Of a DNA stretch of 64,000 nucleotides, positions 25,850-33,788 are shown in pieces (the stretch's first letter is position 1; the number at the start of each line of letters is the position of its first letter). Source of the stretch: Bacillota bacterium. Its GTDB lineage: Bacteria; Bacillota; Clostridia; Christensenellales; CAG-138. Location of the stretch: positions 80,945 through 144,944 of the forward strand of contig JAEYCM010000001.1 of assembly GCA_023455425.1 (NCBI GenBank). Reading direction: 5' to 3'. The translations under genes were made by a program, and so were the position numbers. Under the pieces are notes generated by a model. That model saw only the letters and a list, made by a program, of their open reading frames with translations, did not search any database and was not told the DNA's origin.

Positions 25850-25937
25850 GAGGTCGGAAAAATTATAATCCAGCCCCCGGCCGCAAACGGCGGCCGCACC
25901 TGTAAGCCTTCGCACGCATACCTTTCGTTATCAGGTA

Positions 25938-26032
25938 TGAACCCACCCCCGGCCAAATAAGTTGGAGTGGGTTCACTTTTGCCAAGGCGGGTTCAAATCT
26001 GCCGGGGCGGGTTCAAGGGGGTTCAAATTGCC
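25938..26032. repeat. GGGTTCA repeat array resembling an IS21-type end (remnant)
   Basis: Units of the form GGGTTCA followed by a short A/T-rich spacer and TGCC occur at about 25969, 25989, 26009 and 26020, with one inverted copy near 25938-25954. IS21-family elements have multiple such repeats at their ends, but no istA/istB genes are nearby. I read it as a solo end or internal-deletion scar; a regulatory protein array is the alternative. Confidence 0.4.
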
Positions 26033-26099
26033 GCCCGGCATCACATCCATAGGGCAAAAATGCTCCATTCCGGACTGGCTAGATCGGCCCCAAAATGCG

Positions 26100-26126
26100 A
26101 AAAAGCCCAGATAATCTGGACTTTTT
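26100..26126 (-). terminator. Terminator after tRNA-Leu
   Basis: AAAAAG(C)CCAGAT / ATCTGG(A)CTTTTT hairpin with a T-run in both directions, 28-54 nt past the 3' end of the tRNA on the minus strand. Confidence 0.75.
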
Positions 26127-26153
26127 CATTGTATTAATGACTGAGTCATTACC

Positions 26154-26236
26154 TGGTGCGGTAGATGGGACTTGAACCCATACGCTCGCGCACACGCCCC
26201 TCAAACGTGCCTGTCTGCCAATTCCAGCACTACCGC
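26154..26236 (-). tRNA. tRNA-Leu (anticodon GAG), CCA encoded
   Basis: The minus strand folds as a class II tRNA: acceptor stem GCGGTAG / CTACCGC, anticodon stem CACGT / GCGTG with loop TTGAGGG, giving anticodon GAG (reads CUC/CUU), a long variable arm (TGCGCGAGCG) and T-loop GGTTCAAGTCC. The discriminator is A and CCA is encoded at 26154-26156. A terminator hairpin follows. It stands alone between a repeat array and phoH. Confidence 0.93.
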
Positions 26237-26293
26237 GACAGTGACTATTATACTGAATTGAGACAGGGGTTGTCAACTCATTTTTGATTTGAG

Positions 26294-26320
26294 AAAACCG
26301 CCCATAATTCGGACGGTTTT
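26294..26320 (-). terminator. Hairpin downstream of phoH
   Basis: AAAACCG(C)CC / GG(A)CGGTTTT hairpin with T-run, about 90 nt past the PhoH stop on the minus strand. A second small hairpin (GCCCATATTTGGGC) lies at about 26341-26354. Confidence 0.5.
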
Positions 26321-26411
26321 GGACGCTTCGTTTTAATTCCGCCCATATTTGGGCTATCTTTTTTATTGCGTTTGTTACGCTTCACGTTCATTCGGTTCGG
26401 GTATATCCTGA

Positions 26412-27791
26412 CTAAAGCATGCGCGTGGCGCTGTCATAGGCCAGCGGGCTTCTTTCGCATTCTTCGTCGCTCATGGTCAGCTGGCAGCAATAGGGGCTCC
26501 CTTTCATGCGCTCTGCCGCATAGCACAGGCCGTTGGTGCGGCTGTCTAAGTATGGGTGGTCGATCTGCGCCGGATCGCCCAGCAAAATCAGCTTCGTCCC
26601 CTTCCCCGCCCGGGTGACGATGCCCTTGACCTGCTTGGGGCTTAAATTCTGCGCCTCGTCTATGATGACCCAGTTGCGCTGGATGGAGCGGCCCCGGATA
26701 TAGGCGATGGCCTCGGTGGTGATGATGTTCCTTGCAAACAGCTCATCTACCTTGCCGTTTAATTCGTTTTGGTCGCGGTAGCGCTCCTTTTCGTCGCTGT
26801 CCACCAGTATCTCCAGGTTATCGATGACAGAGCGCATAAAGGGCGCAAGCTTCTCCTTTTCGCTGCCGGGCAGGAAGCCGATGTCCTCGTCGAACTTCAC
26901 ATTGGGACGGCAGACGAGAATTTTCGTATACTCCCTGTGCTTGATCTCGAGTATCTTGTGTAGTCCCACCGCAAGGGAAAAGAATGTCTTTGCCGTGCCC
27001 GCGGCGCCCTTGACGATGACAAGCGGGGCTTCGTCGCTGCTCATCATCAGCGCCTCCTGCATAAAGCGCTGGCCCACGTTGCGGGCGGTGACGCCAAAGG
27101 GCCGTTCGTCAAGATATTTGAGCGCCACCAGGCGCTCGCCGTCAAAGCGCGCAAGCGCCGTCTGCTTGCTGCTCTCCGCGGACCGGAGCATCACAAATTC
27201 GTGCATCAGGAACGAACAGGGTTCTTTTTCATAGGTTTCTTCGTGGATACGAAAGGTATGGTTGGCGCTCAATGCGCCCTTTTCAAAGAATTCCTGCAGC
27301 CGCTTTGTGGTGGTGAACACCTCCGCGCGCCCGCTGTACTGGTTATCCGGCAGGGCCACCTGCTCATTTTGAAAATCCTGCGCGGTAACGCCGATGATAT
27401 CACCTTTGATGCGCTCGAAGATATCCTTGGTCACTAAGATGGCTTGTTTGCCCTGCTCGCCCAGGCCCTTGCAGACTTTTAAAATGCGGTTATCCGCCTT
27501 ATGCGGTTCCCAGCCTTCCGGGAGCTCCACATCGTGAAAATTCAGTTCTATACGCAAAACGCCGCCATTCGGCAGCGCAACGCCCTCCACCAGGCTCCCG
27601 TTCGCGCGCATCTGGTCCAGCAGACGGGCGACGTGGCGCGCGTTCGCGCCGTTTTCGGTAGGCTCCTTCTTAAACCGGTCCAGCTCCTCCAGCACCACCT
27701 CCGGTATCACGACGTCGTTGTCTCCAAACGCATAAATGGCATAGGGCGATTGCAACAGCACGTTGGTGTCCAGCACGTAATACTTTTTCAC
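26412..27791 (-). CDS. PhoH-family ATPase with N-terminal PIN domain (YlaK-like)
   Basis: A 459-residue protein. The GTG at 27791 (MKKYYVLDTNVLL) has AGGAGG 5 nt upstream. Residues 1-150 form a PIN ribonuclease domain: VLDTNVLL, VIPEVVLEELDRF and acidic residues near RILKVCKG. Residues about 215-459 are the PhoH ATPase: Walker A VKGAAGTAKTFF, NVKFDEDIGFLPGS, Walker B WVIIDEAQNLSP and LLGDPAQIDHPY. PIN-PhoH proteins are thought to be RNA-acting helicase-nucleases. Length and layout match the PhoH2/YlaK type. Confidence 0.93.
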   Translation of the reverse strand: MKKYYVLDTNVLLQSPYAIYAFGDNDVVIPEVVLEELDRFKKEPTENGANARHVARLLDQMRANGSLVEGVALPNGGVLRIELNFHDVELPEGWEPHKADNRILKVCKGLGEQGKQAILVTKDIFERIKGDIIGVTAQDFQNEQVALPDNQYSGRAEVFTTTKRLQEFFEKGALSANHTFRIHEETYEKEPCSFLMHEFVMLRSAESSKQTALARFDGERLVALKYLDERPFGVTARNVGQRFMQEALMMSSDEAPLVIVKGAAGTAKTFFSLAVGLHKILEIKHREYTKILVCRPNVKFDEDIGFLPGSEKEKLAPFMRSVIDNLEILVDSDEKERYRDQNELNGKVDELFARNIITTEAIAYIRGRSIQRNWVIIDEAQNLSPKQVKGIVTRAGKGTKLILLGDPAQIDHPYLDSRTNGLCYAAERMKGSPYCCQLTMSDEECERSPLAYDSATRML

Positions 27792-28014
27792 ACGTTCCTC
27801 CTGCACCCGTTCCGCACGCGGGTTGTTCTGATGGGCTTTACCGTTGTATAGAAGACTCTATGCAACAAGGTTCCCGTTATTACAATACCGCCGCCGTGTT
27901 TCCGCATGGTCAAGACTGTGTAAAGAGCATGTTCGGTTCAAAATCCGGCCTGTTTTGGGCTCTACTTTCTTTATCGTAATAAAAAAAGTTTTCATAAGTC
28001 CTTTGTCCCCATGC

Positions 28015-28044
28015 TTGACACCTTATTTGCGTTCCCGGTATACT
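28015..28044 (+). promoter_or_regulatory. Sigma-A-type promoter for the redox operon
   Basis: TTGACA at 28015-28020 and TATACT at 28039-28044 with an 18-nt spacer, 40 nt before the rhodanese lipoprotein start. Confidence 0.75.
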
Positions 28045-28084
28045 GAATCTGTAATTCAGGTTGTAACAGATTGGAGACCCTTCC

Positions 28085-28714
28085 ATGAAACACAATGATC
28101 GCCTCTTACCTGTTTTGATACTTTCTCTGGCGCTTGTAGGTACCGGCTGCGCCGCAGCCCCACAGGCTGCCGTTGCGCCCACCCCAATCCCCGTTACCGC
28201 TTCTCCCGCTGATGATATTCCCCTGCCGGAAGATGAGGCCTGCATCTCCTGCGAGCTTCCGGAGATCGAACCGCTGCCCGAAGGTTATAGCCTGAGCCCG
28301 GAAAACGCAGCGGATATCCCGGAAGAGGCCGACCGCGCCGACCTTTGTCCGCCTCTTGGGGAAGGCGACGCGGAAACGGCACCGCCCGACGAGCCCGGCC
28401 TCTACCGGCAACTGAGCTATGAAGAAGCCAAAGCCTGGATGGACGGGGATGCCTCCGTCATTGTGGTGGATGTGCGCACAAAGGAAGAATATGAAGCCGG
28501 GCATATCCCGGGCGCGGTCCTCATACCAAATGAAACAATAGAAGGATTTCCCCCGGAAGAGCTGCCGGATAAAGGCGCACCTATCCTGATCTATTGCCGC
28601 AGCGGCAACCGGAGCTACCAGGCATCCCTGAAGCTGCTGGAAATGGGATATGATTTTATCTACGACTTTGGCGGCATCAACGGCTGGCCGTATGAAATTG
28701 TCACCGGCGCTTGA
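28085..28714 (+). CDS. Rhodanese-domain lipoprotein
   Basis: A 209-residue lipoprotein: signal peptide with lipobox LVGTGC, then about 80 residues of Pro/Glu-rich linker with an early CISC pair, then a rhodanese domain (about 105-205): VIVVDVRTKEEYEAGHIPGA and the active-site loop YCRSGNRS. The catalytic Cys is present, so sulfur transfer or persulfide chemistry at the cell surface is plausible. First gene of a plus-strand operon with a TlpA-like thiol reductase, a CXXC mini-protein and a 4Fe-4S membrane protein, preceded by a good promoter. Confidence 0.9.
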   Translation: MKHNDRLLPVLILSLALVGTGCAAAPQAAVAPTPIPVTASPADDIPLPEDEACISCELPEIEPLPEGYSLSPENAADIPEEADRADLCPPLGEGDAETAPPDEPGLYRQLSYEEAKAWMDGDASVIVVDVRTKEEYEAGHIPGAVLIPNETIEGFPPEELPDKGAPILIYCRSGNRSYQASLKLLEMGYDFIYDFGGINGWPYEIVTGA

Positions 28715-28754
28715 TTCATAATGCGCTGTTCCGTATTACGATAGGAGGTACGCA

Positions 28755-29327
28755 ATGAAACCCATCCGTTCCCTGCTCGTCCTACTGCTGTCTGTTTTAC
28801 TTTTATCGGCCTGCTCCGCTCCCGCCCCTGTCGCGCCCACACCCGCTGCAGAATCTTCCGAAACCGCCCGTCCCTCTTTTGGTTCGTTTACAGCGCCAGG
28901 TATAGAGGAAAAGGATTACACGCAGGAGTTGTTTGCTAACGCAGACCTCACCATGGTCAACATCTGGGGTACGTTCTGCAGCCCCTGCATCGAGGAGATG
29001 CCGTATTTGGGCGAGCTTTCAAAGGAATATGCGGATAAAGGCTTCCAGATTGTCGGAATCGTGGTGGATGCGGCAAGCCGGCTCGGCGGCTATGACAAAA
29101 CCGTCGTTTCCGAAGCGTGGGATATTATAGAGAAAACAGGGGCCGACTATATACACCTGCTGCCCTCGGAGGATTTGATCAATATCAAGCTTAACAAAGT
29201 GCAATATATTCCCGAGACGGTCTTTGTGGATAAAAACGGCGGCATCGTTGGCGAACCCATCACCGGCGGCAAAAGCAAGGAAGAGTGGAAGCAGGTTATA
29301 GACGCTTACCTTGCGCTGGTGCAGTAA
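28755..29327 (+). CDS. TlpA-like thioredoxin-fold lipoprotein
   Basis: A 190-residue lipoprotein: AGGAGG upstream, signal peptide with lipobox LLLSAC, Pro/Ala linker, and a thioredoxin/TlpA domain with active site WGTFCSPCIEEMP (CxxC), FQIVGIVVDA, YIPETVFVDKNGGIVG including the cis-Pro loop. It should be a periplasmic-side disulfide reductase or oxidase. It lies 40 nt after the rhodanese lipoprotein; the two could act on each other (inference). Confidence 0.92.
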   Translation: MKPIRSLLVLLLSVLLLSACSAPAPVAPTPAAESSETARPSFGSFTAPGIEEKDYTQELFANADLTMVNIWGTFCSPCIEEMPYLGELSKEYADKGFQIVGIVVDAASRLGGYDKTVVSEAWDIIEKTGADYIHLLPSEDLINIKLNKVQYIPETVFVDKNGGIVGEPITGGKSKEEWKQVIDAYLALVQ

Positions 29328-29328
29328 T

Positions 29329-29469
29329 ATGCGCAGGCGTATCATCGTCCCTGTTGTACTCTTGTTGGCCGCCGCGGCGTTTTTGCTGCTGGGCGTTGCC
29401 CGCGGCGAGGCGGAGACCGTGATCAAAAAAGCGACCACGATCTGTTTGGAGTGTATCGGCATTGGATAA
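29329..29469 (+). CDS. CD1871A-like small CXXC membrane protein
   Basis: A 46-residue protein, too short for usual ORF cut-offs: MRRRIIVPVVLLLAAAAFLL, then GEAETVIKKATT and CLECIGIG. One transmembrane helix and a terminal CxxC (Cys39, Cys42) match the short CXXC proteins found beside 4Fe-4S membrane proteins in Clostridia. Its start lies 1 nt after the TlpA gene's stop and its end overlaps the next gene's TTG start, so it is translated as part of the operon. It could pass thiol electrons across the membrane. Confidence 0.82.
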   Translation: MRRRIIVPVVLLLAAAAFLLLGVARGEAETVIKKATTICLECIGIG

Positions 29470-30361
29470 CGCTGCAAAGAAAAAAAAGAAGCAGAATACC
29501 ATGCGGCACTGGATCCAGCTTGCGTATGCGGCGGTGACGAACGGCTACGCGGCAGGGTATTTAAACGGCGCCATCTATAGGGGGGACCTCAAGTACGTCT
29601 GCGTTCCGGGCTTAAACTGCTACTCCTGCCCGGGGGCGTTCGGTTCCTGCCCCATCGGCTCGCTGCAGGCGGTGTCGGGAAGCCGGGATTACAGTTTTTC
29701 GTATTATGTGGTGGGGTTTTTGCTTGCGTTCGGGGCCGTATTGGGCCGGGTGGTGTGCGGGTTTCTATGCCCTTTCGGCTTTGTACAGGATCTGCTTTAT
29801 AAAATACCATTCGGCAAAAAGCTGCGCACGTTGCCGGGAGATAAAGTGCTGCGCTACCTTAAATACATCATACTCGCGGCGTTCGTGATCTTGCTGCCCA
29901 TGCTCGCCTTAAACATCATCGGCCAGGGGCAGCCTTGGTTCTGCAAGTACATCTGCCCGTCCGGAACGCTGTTTGCCGGGATTCCGCTTGTGCTGTCCAA
30001 CGAGGGGCTGCAATCCGCCGTGGGCGGGCTATTTGCATGGAAGATCGGGCTGATGCTGTTCATTCTCCTTTTGTGCATCCCGGTCTACCGTCCGTTTTGC
30101 AGGTATCTCTGCCCGCTTGGCGCGATCTACGGGCTGTTTAACCCCATAGCGCTCTACCGCTACCGCGTGGACGCTTCCGCCTGTACCCGCTGCAAAGCAT
30201 GCGAAAAATCCTGCCCCATGGCGGTTGGCACGTATCTGACCCCTAACAGCCCGGAATGTATCCGCTGCGGCGTCTGCAGGCGTGTCTGCCCCGCAAATGC
30301 CATCCATTCCACCCTGGAACGAACCGCAAAAAACCCCTGCGGAGAAAGGAGCGCCCTATGA
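29462..30361 (+). CDS. NapH-like 4Fe-4S membrane protein
   Basis: A 299-residue protein if started at the TTG at 29462, which overlaps the preceding stop by 8 nt; the ATG at 29501 (MRHWIQLAYA) is the alternative. Membrane helices alternate with cysteine motifs (CPIGSLQ, CPFGFVQDL, CKYICPSGTL, CRYLCPLGAI), as in NapH/CcoG-like quinol-side electron carriers. The C-terminus has two ferredoxin-type clusters: CTRCKACEKSCP and CIRCGVCRRVCP. It likely feeds electrons from the cytoplasm to the thiol proteins outside, encoded just upstream. The Rrf2 gene start overlaps its stop (ATGA). Confidence 0.9.
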   Translation: MDNAAKKKKKQNTMRHWIQLAYAAVTNGYAAGYLNGAIYRGDLKYVCVPGLNCYSCPGAFGSCPIGSLQAVSGSRDYSFSYYVVGFLLAFGAVLGRVVCGFLCPFGFVQDLLYKIPFGKKLRTLPGDKVLRYLKYIILAAFVILLPMLALNIIGQGQPWFCKYICPSGTLFAGIPLVLSNEGLQSAVGGLFAWKIGLMLFILLLCIPVYRPFCRYLCPLGAIYGLFNPIALYRYRVDASACTRCKACEKSCPMAVGTYLTPNSPECIRCGVCRRVCPANAIHSTLERTAKNPCGERSAL

Positions 30362-30798
30362 CGGGTGAATTCGGCATTGCCATCCATGCGCTTGTGTTTT
30401 TGAACCGAAAGCAGACCATCATCTGCAGCGACCTTTTGGCGAAGAGCGTATGCACCAACCCCGCGCGCGTGCGCAAGGTGCTTGCAAAGCTGAAGGCGGC
30501 AAGGCTTGTCGGCGCAAAGGAGGGGCCGGAGGGCGGCTATTTCATGGTGCTGCCCGCGGAGGATATCACGCTGGACCGCGTGCTTTCCGCATTAAACCTG
30601 GAACTCATTTCCTGCAGCTACGGCAGCGCGGATACGGATGTAAAATGCGCGGTCGCTTCCGGTATGGCGGACGTTATGGAGGCTTTGCGCGCTTCGCTCA
30701 ACACCTGCTGCACGGATCATTTAAAAACCGTGACCATCGCCGATATCGACACGCAAATCCCCCGGAGTTTAAAGAGCCTGAAGATTACAAAAGAATGA
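30358..30798 (+). CDS. Rrf2-family transcriptional regulator
   Basis: A 146-residue protein; start ATG at 30358 overlaps the previous stop by 4 nt. The N-terminal winged HTH reads GEFGIAIHALVFLNRKQTII, then VCTNPARVRKVLAKL and GPEGGYFMVLPAEDITL. The cysteines after it (SCSYGSADTDVKC, NTCC) do not follow the IscR spacing, so a cluster, if present, is of another type. It probably senses redox or Fe-S status and controls this operon. Confidence 0.9.
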   Translation: MTGEFGIAIHALVFLNRKQTIICSDLLAKSVCTNPARVRKVLAKLKAARLVGAKEGPEGGYFMVLPAEDITLDRVLSALNLELISCSYGSADTDVKCAVASGMADVMEALRASLNTCCTDHLKTVTIADIDTQIPRSLKSLKITKE

Positions 30799-30897
30799 TA
30801 TCGCCTTCCATTCGTTTGCGGCGCGCAGTTTGGGGTATGTTAAAACAGAACCGCTTCGAACTGCGTGATACAAATAAATAGGAAGGAATCTATTATA

Positions 30898-31407
30898 ATG
30901 AACGAAAAAGTCAAACAGCTTTTGATGGAGCAAATCGTCAAGGAGTTCTATTCTGCGTATTTGTACCTGGACATGTCCAACTATTACTATGACCACAACC
31001 TGGACGGGTTTGGCAACTGGTTCAAGGTGCAGGCCCAGGAAGAACGCGACCACGCGCTGCTGTTCATGCAATATCTTCTCAACAACAACATCCCTGTGAA
31101 GCTTGGCGCGATCGCCGCGCCGGACAAGACCTATGACAATTTTCGGAAACCGCTTGCCGCCGCGCTCGAACATGAGCAATACGTCACCGCTTCCATCAAC
31201 GCCATTTATGAAGCGGCCTACGAGGTGCGGGATTTCCGCGCCATGCAGTTCTTAGATTGGTTTATTAAGGAGCAGGGCGAAGAGGAGCAGAACGCCAACG
31301 ATCTCATCGGCCATTACGACCTGTTTGGTTCGGACGCAAAAGGGCTGTACATGTACGACGCCGAGCTTGCCCAGCGCGCTTATTCCGCGCCTTCGCTGGT
31401 GCTCTAA
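30898..31407 (+). CDS. Ferritin (FtnA-type, non-haem)
   Basis: A 169-residue ferritin: VKEFYSAYLYLDMSNYYY (helix A, with ferroxidase Glu), QAQEERDHALLFMQYLL (helix B, EExxH), EHEQYVTASINAIYE and WFIKEQGEEEQNAND (helix D). Length and motifs match bacterial ferritin that oxidises and stores iron. It follows the Rrf2 gene by 100 nt and may be regulated by it or have its own promoter in that gap. Confidence 0.95.
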   Translation: MNEKVKQLLMEQIVKEFYSAYLYLDMSNYYYDHNLDGFGNWFKVQAQEERDHALLFMQYLLNNNIPVKLGAIAAPDKTYDNFRKPLAAALEHEQYVTASINAIYEAAYEVRDFRAMQFLDWFIKEQGEEEQNANDLIGHYDLFGSDAKGLYMYDAELAQRAYSAPSLVL

Positions 31408-31462
31408 ACTCTATTGCCGCAACTACAACGTCGGGTCAGATTTTTCAAAGAAGATATTTGTT

Positions 31463-31542
31463 GGAGGCTCCGCCTCCAGACCTCCGTTTAGGGCCGTTAC
31501 GGCCCTAAAACCCATTTTGGAAACGCCTATTCGGGCGTTTCC
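31463..31542. repeat. Two-hairpin intergenic element, copy 1 (plus a third hairpin)
   Basis: Hairpin 1 GGAGGC-TCC-GCCTCC (31463-31477) and hairpin 2 TTTAGGGCC-GTTAC-GGCCCTAAA (31487-31509), then a third, GGAAACGCC / GGGCGTTTCC (31519-31542). Hairpins 1 and 2 share layout with 37706-37750 (reverse) and 61696-61739. It lies between convergent genes and may serve as a terminator. Confidence 0.6.
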
Positions 31543-31650
31543 GGATCATTCCCGGTGAGCAAAGATGTGCAAGGGTGCGGCTTGCCGCGCCGCAGCACAA
31601 CCATTGCGAACTATGGAGGTTAGGGGCAAAGCACCTGAAAAAGGCTTAGG

Positions 31651-32589
31651 TCATACTTCCGGCTGAAAGCGTTTGAGCGCAAGATAACTGGAAAGCGGCG
31701 CTCCTTTCGGTGCGCCGTCAAGCCGCGCATCCAGCGCCGCACCAAGCGCCGCCATCTCACCTTTGGCGGACATCGCATGGTCCCCGGCCATCAGCCGCCC
31801 AAGCGGCGTATAAAGCAAGATCCGCGACAGACGCATCAGCTTTGGGTCGGGTACCGCTAAAGTGCGCTCCGTGGCCTCATGCCGCACGCCCAGGCGCTTG
31901 AGCGCCTCCATCGCTTCCCGCGCCGCCAGGATCAGCGTACGCAGCAGCGTCTTGTCCCCTGCAAGCGCATGGAGTTTTCCGTCTTTGGCGTAGATACCCC
32001 GTGCAACCGGCACCACGATTGCAAGGTGGTAAAGCAGCCAGGCCGCCATATCCGCCTCCCAGTAAAGCCGGATATTGCTGCCGGAAAGAATAGTTTGAAG
32101 GGCTTCTTTTTGCGCGTCTGCGCCGGATAGCGCGCCCGCCGTGAGCGAGACGCTCTTTTTGTGGATGCTAATGGCCCTCCCCTTTTCCCGCCTGCCGCCC
32201 GCACCAAAAAACGCGAACAGCAGCCGTTCCGTTTGCCCGCCATATTCCCAAAAGCGCCGCTCTGCCTCCTCCGGGCTGGGGTTGTTGCCAACAAGGATGG
32301 ATAGCCCCGCGTTTGCTGTTGCGAGCGTTTCCAAGGCCGCGTGCAGTTGGGTATACTGAAGCACGCAGAACGCGGCGTCATATGCAACACCCTCGGGCAC
32401 TTTGTCCACCACCTCCGGCTTTGTGCGGGAGGTGCGCAGCTGCAGATAATGGCGGACGACGAGCCCCTGCTCCTTTAGCTCCCGATAGCGCCCACCGCGG
32501 GCAAGAAGCGTTACTTCATGCCCGACGCGCAGCAATTCGTCCGCCATCAGGCTCCCAAGCGCGCCCGCGCCCAGGATCAGTATTTTCAT
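31651..32589 (-). CDS. Ketopantoate reductase-family protein
   Basis: A 312-residue protein from the ATG at 32589 (MKILILGAGALGSLMADELL), the NADPH-binding GxGxxG of the ApbA/PanE family. The open frame upstream (51 codons) has no supporting features. The C-terminal helical domain (MAAWLLYHLAIVVPVARGIYA) is family-like. The central substrate loop (VGNNPSPEEAERRF) differs from true PanE, so it may act on another 2-oxoacid. Isolated gene, facing the DtxR gene. Confidence 0.85.
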   Translation of the reverse strand: MKILILGAGALGSLMADELLRVGHEVTLLARGGRYRELKEQGLVVRHYLQLRTSRTKPEVVDKVPEGVAYDAAFCVLQYTQLHAALETLATANAGLSILVGNNPSPEEAERRFWEYGGQTERLLFAFFGAGGRREKGRAISIHKKSVSLTAGALSGADAQKEALQTILSGSNIRLYWEADMAAWLLYHLAIVVPVARGIYAKDGKLHALAGDKTLLRTLILAAREAMEALKRLGVRHEATERTLAVPDPKLMRLSRILLYTPLGRLMAGDHAMSAKGEMAALGAALDARLDGAPKGAPLSSYLALKRFQPEV

Positions 32590-32793
32590 GGCGATACCCC
32601 CATATTTTGCTTTTGTGTACATCATACTCTCTGTGCCGGGGAATATCCACCTGTAAACTGTTAGCTTTCGTTTTGTGACATGACGGTGTCCTTTGTTACA
32701 AGGCTGTATGATTTTGGCTATTGGATTTGATATACGTTTCAATGCGTGTTATGATAAGTACCAATAGAAAACCTATGGATTGGAGGCTTTTTC

Positions 32794-33168
32794 TTGAAAA
32801 TTCAGGAATCCGCAGAGAATTACCTGGAATCCATACTGAAGCTTTCCCAGCAGAAGGGACAGGTCAGGTCCATCGATATCGTCAATGAGCTGCATTTTAA
32901 AAAGCCCAGCATCAGCTATGCCATGAAACGCCTGCGGGAAAACGGATATATTCTCATGGACGACGCCGGGCACATCACGCTAACCGAGCAGGGACGTATC
33001 ATTGCGGAACGTGTCTACAACCGGCACAAAGTGCTTTCCACTTACCTGATGGCCCTTGGCGTGGAGGAAAGCATTGCCCGCGCAGACGCCTGCCGGATCG
33101 AGCATATCATCAGCCAGGAAAGCTTCGACTGCATTAAGAAGCACGCCGAGCAGTTTGTAAAGAAATAA
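32794..33168 (+). CDS. DtxR/MntR-family metal-dependent regulator
   Basis: A 124-residue protein with a TTG start (GGAGG 8 nt upstream), MKIQESAENYLESILKLSQ. The winged HTH is VRSIDIVNELHFKKPSISYA, MKRLRENGYI, and the dimerisation domain follows (RHKVLSTYLMALGV, CRIEHIISQESFDCIKKH) with metal-ligand Glu/His. It lacks an SH3-like domain, as in MntR. Probably senses Mn or Fe. A terminator separates it from the convergent rpsT. Confidence 0.92.
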   Translation: MKIQESAENYLESILKLSQQKGQVRSIDIVNELHFKKPSISYAMKRLRENGYILMDDAGHITLTEQGRIIAERVYNRHKVLSTYLMALGVEESIARADACRIEHIISQESFDCIKKHAEQFVKK

Positions 33169-33174
33169 ATAAAA

Positions 33175-33199
33175 AACAAGCCTGCGAAGCGGGCTTGTT
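33175..33199. terminator. Bidirectional terminator between the DtxR gene and rpsT
   Basis: AACAAGCC / GGCTTGTT stem with a 9-nt loop, A-run before and T-rich after, in the 54-nt gap between convergent genes. Confidence 0.85.
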
Positions 33200-33222
33200 C
33201 TTATCTGTATCAAAGCGGGCGG

Positions 33223-33486
33223 TCAATTGGCGGCGGCGCGCTTGAGGGCGAGCTGTGCCTTCTTGCGGTTGGCGGCATTCTTATGGATGACGCCTTTGCT
33301 TGCCGCTTTATCCACGGTGCTCACAGCCTTCAAAAACGCTGCTTCAGCGGCTGCCGCATCCCCTGCCGACAACGCCTGATCATACCTCTTGATGGAGGTC
33401 TTGACCGCAGAAGTCACCATACGGTTGCGCAGATTCTCCTTCGCAGTAATGCCGACCCGTTTCTTGGCGGATTTGATGTTTGCCAA
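33223..33486 (-). CDS. rpsT: 30S ribosomal protein S20
   Basis: An 87-residue protein beginning (TTG) MANIKSAKKRVGITAKENLR, the standard S20 opening; GGGGGTGA is positioned 4 nt upstream of the TTG at 33486. It continues AVSTVDKAASKGVIHKNAAN, then RKKAQLALKRAAAN. It binds 16S rRNA early in 30S assembly. The TTG start fits S20 genes, which often use weak starts for autoregulation. It is monocistronic here. Confidence 0.97.
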   Translation of the reverse strand: MANIKSAKKRVGITAKENLRNRMVTSAVKTSIKRYDQALSAGDAAAAEAAFLKAVSTVDKAASKGVIHKNAANRKKAQLALKRAAAN

Positions 33487-33788
33487 ATGATTCACCCCCT
33501 GTCGTGCCATTGCTATGTTTGGTTGTCCTGCAAAAAAGAGCTTTTGCCCGAACAAACGAAATTATACCACGCTCTTCCTGTGGATGCAAGTCCTTTTTAC
33601 CTTGGAATCACCTGAAATCGGGCCGCTGGAGGGATTTGTATGCGTTTTTCTTTGAACATCCGGCATATCTTGACGGATAGACGCTTGCAGGAAACGAAAA
33701 ATGGATTTATGATAACTCAAATGGATTTTTATCCCGTCCGTTTTCGCCTTTTCCTAAAAAGCCAAATTGTGCAGGAAAGGATCATGCC
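33487..33788. other. Intergenic region, no feature recognised
   Basis: About 300 nt between the divergent rpsT and hydroxyacid dehydrogenase genes. It must hold promoters for both, but I see no convincing -35/-10 pair, RNA structure or small gene. Confidence 0.4.

Noticed and set aside
26079..26276. 65-codon frame over the tRNA
   Set aside because: It is the tRNA-Leu gene and its terminator read as protein.
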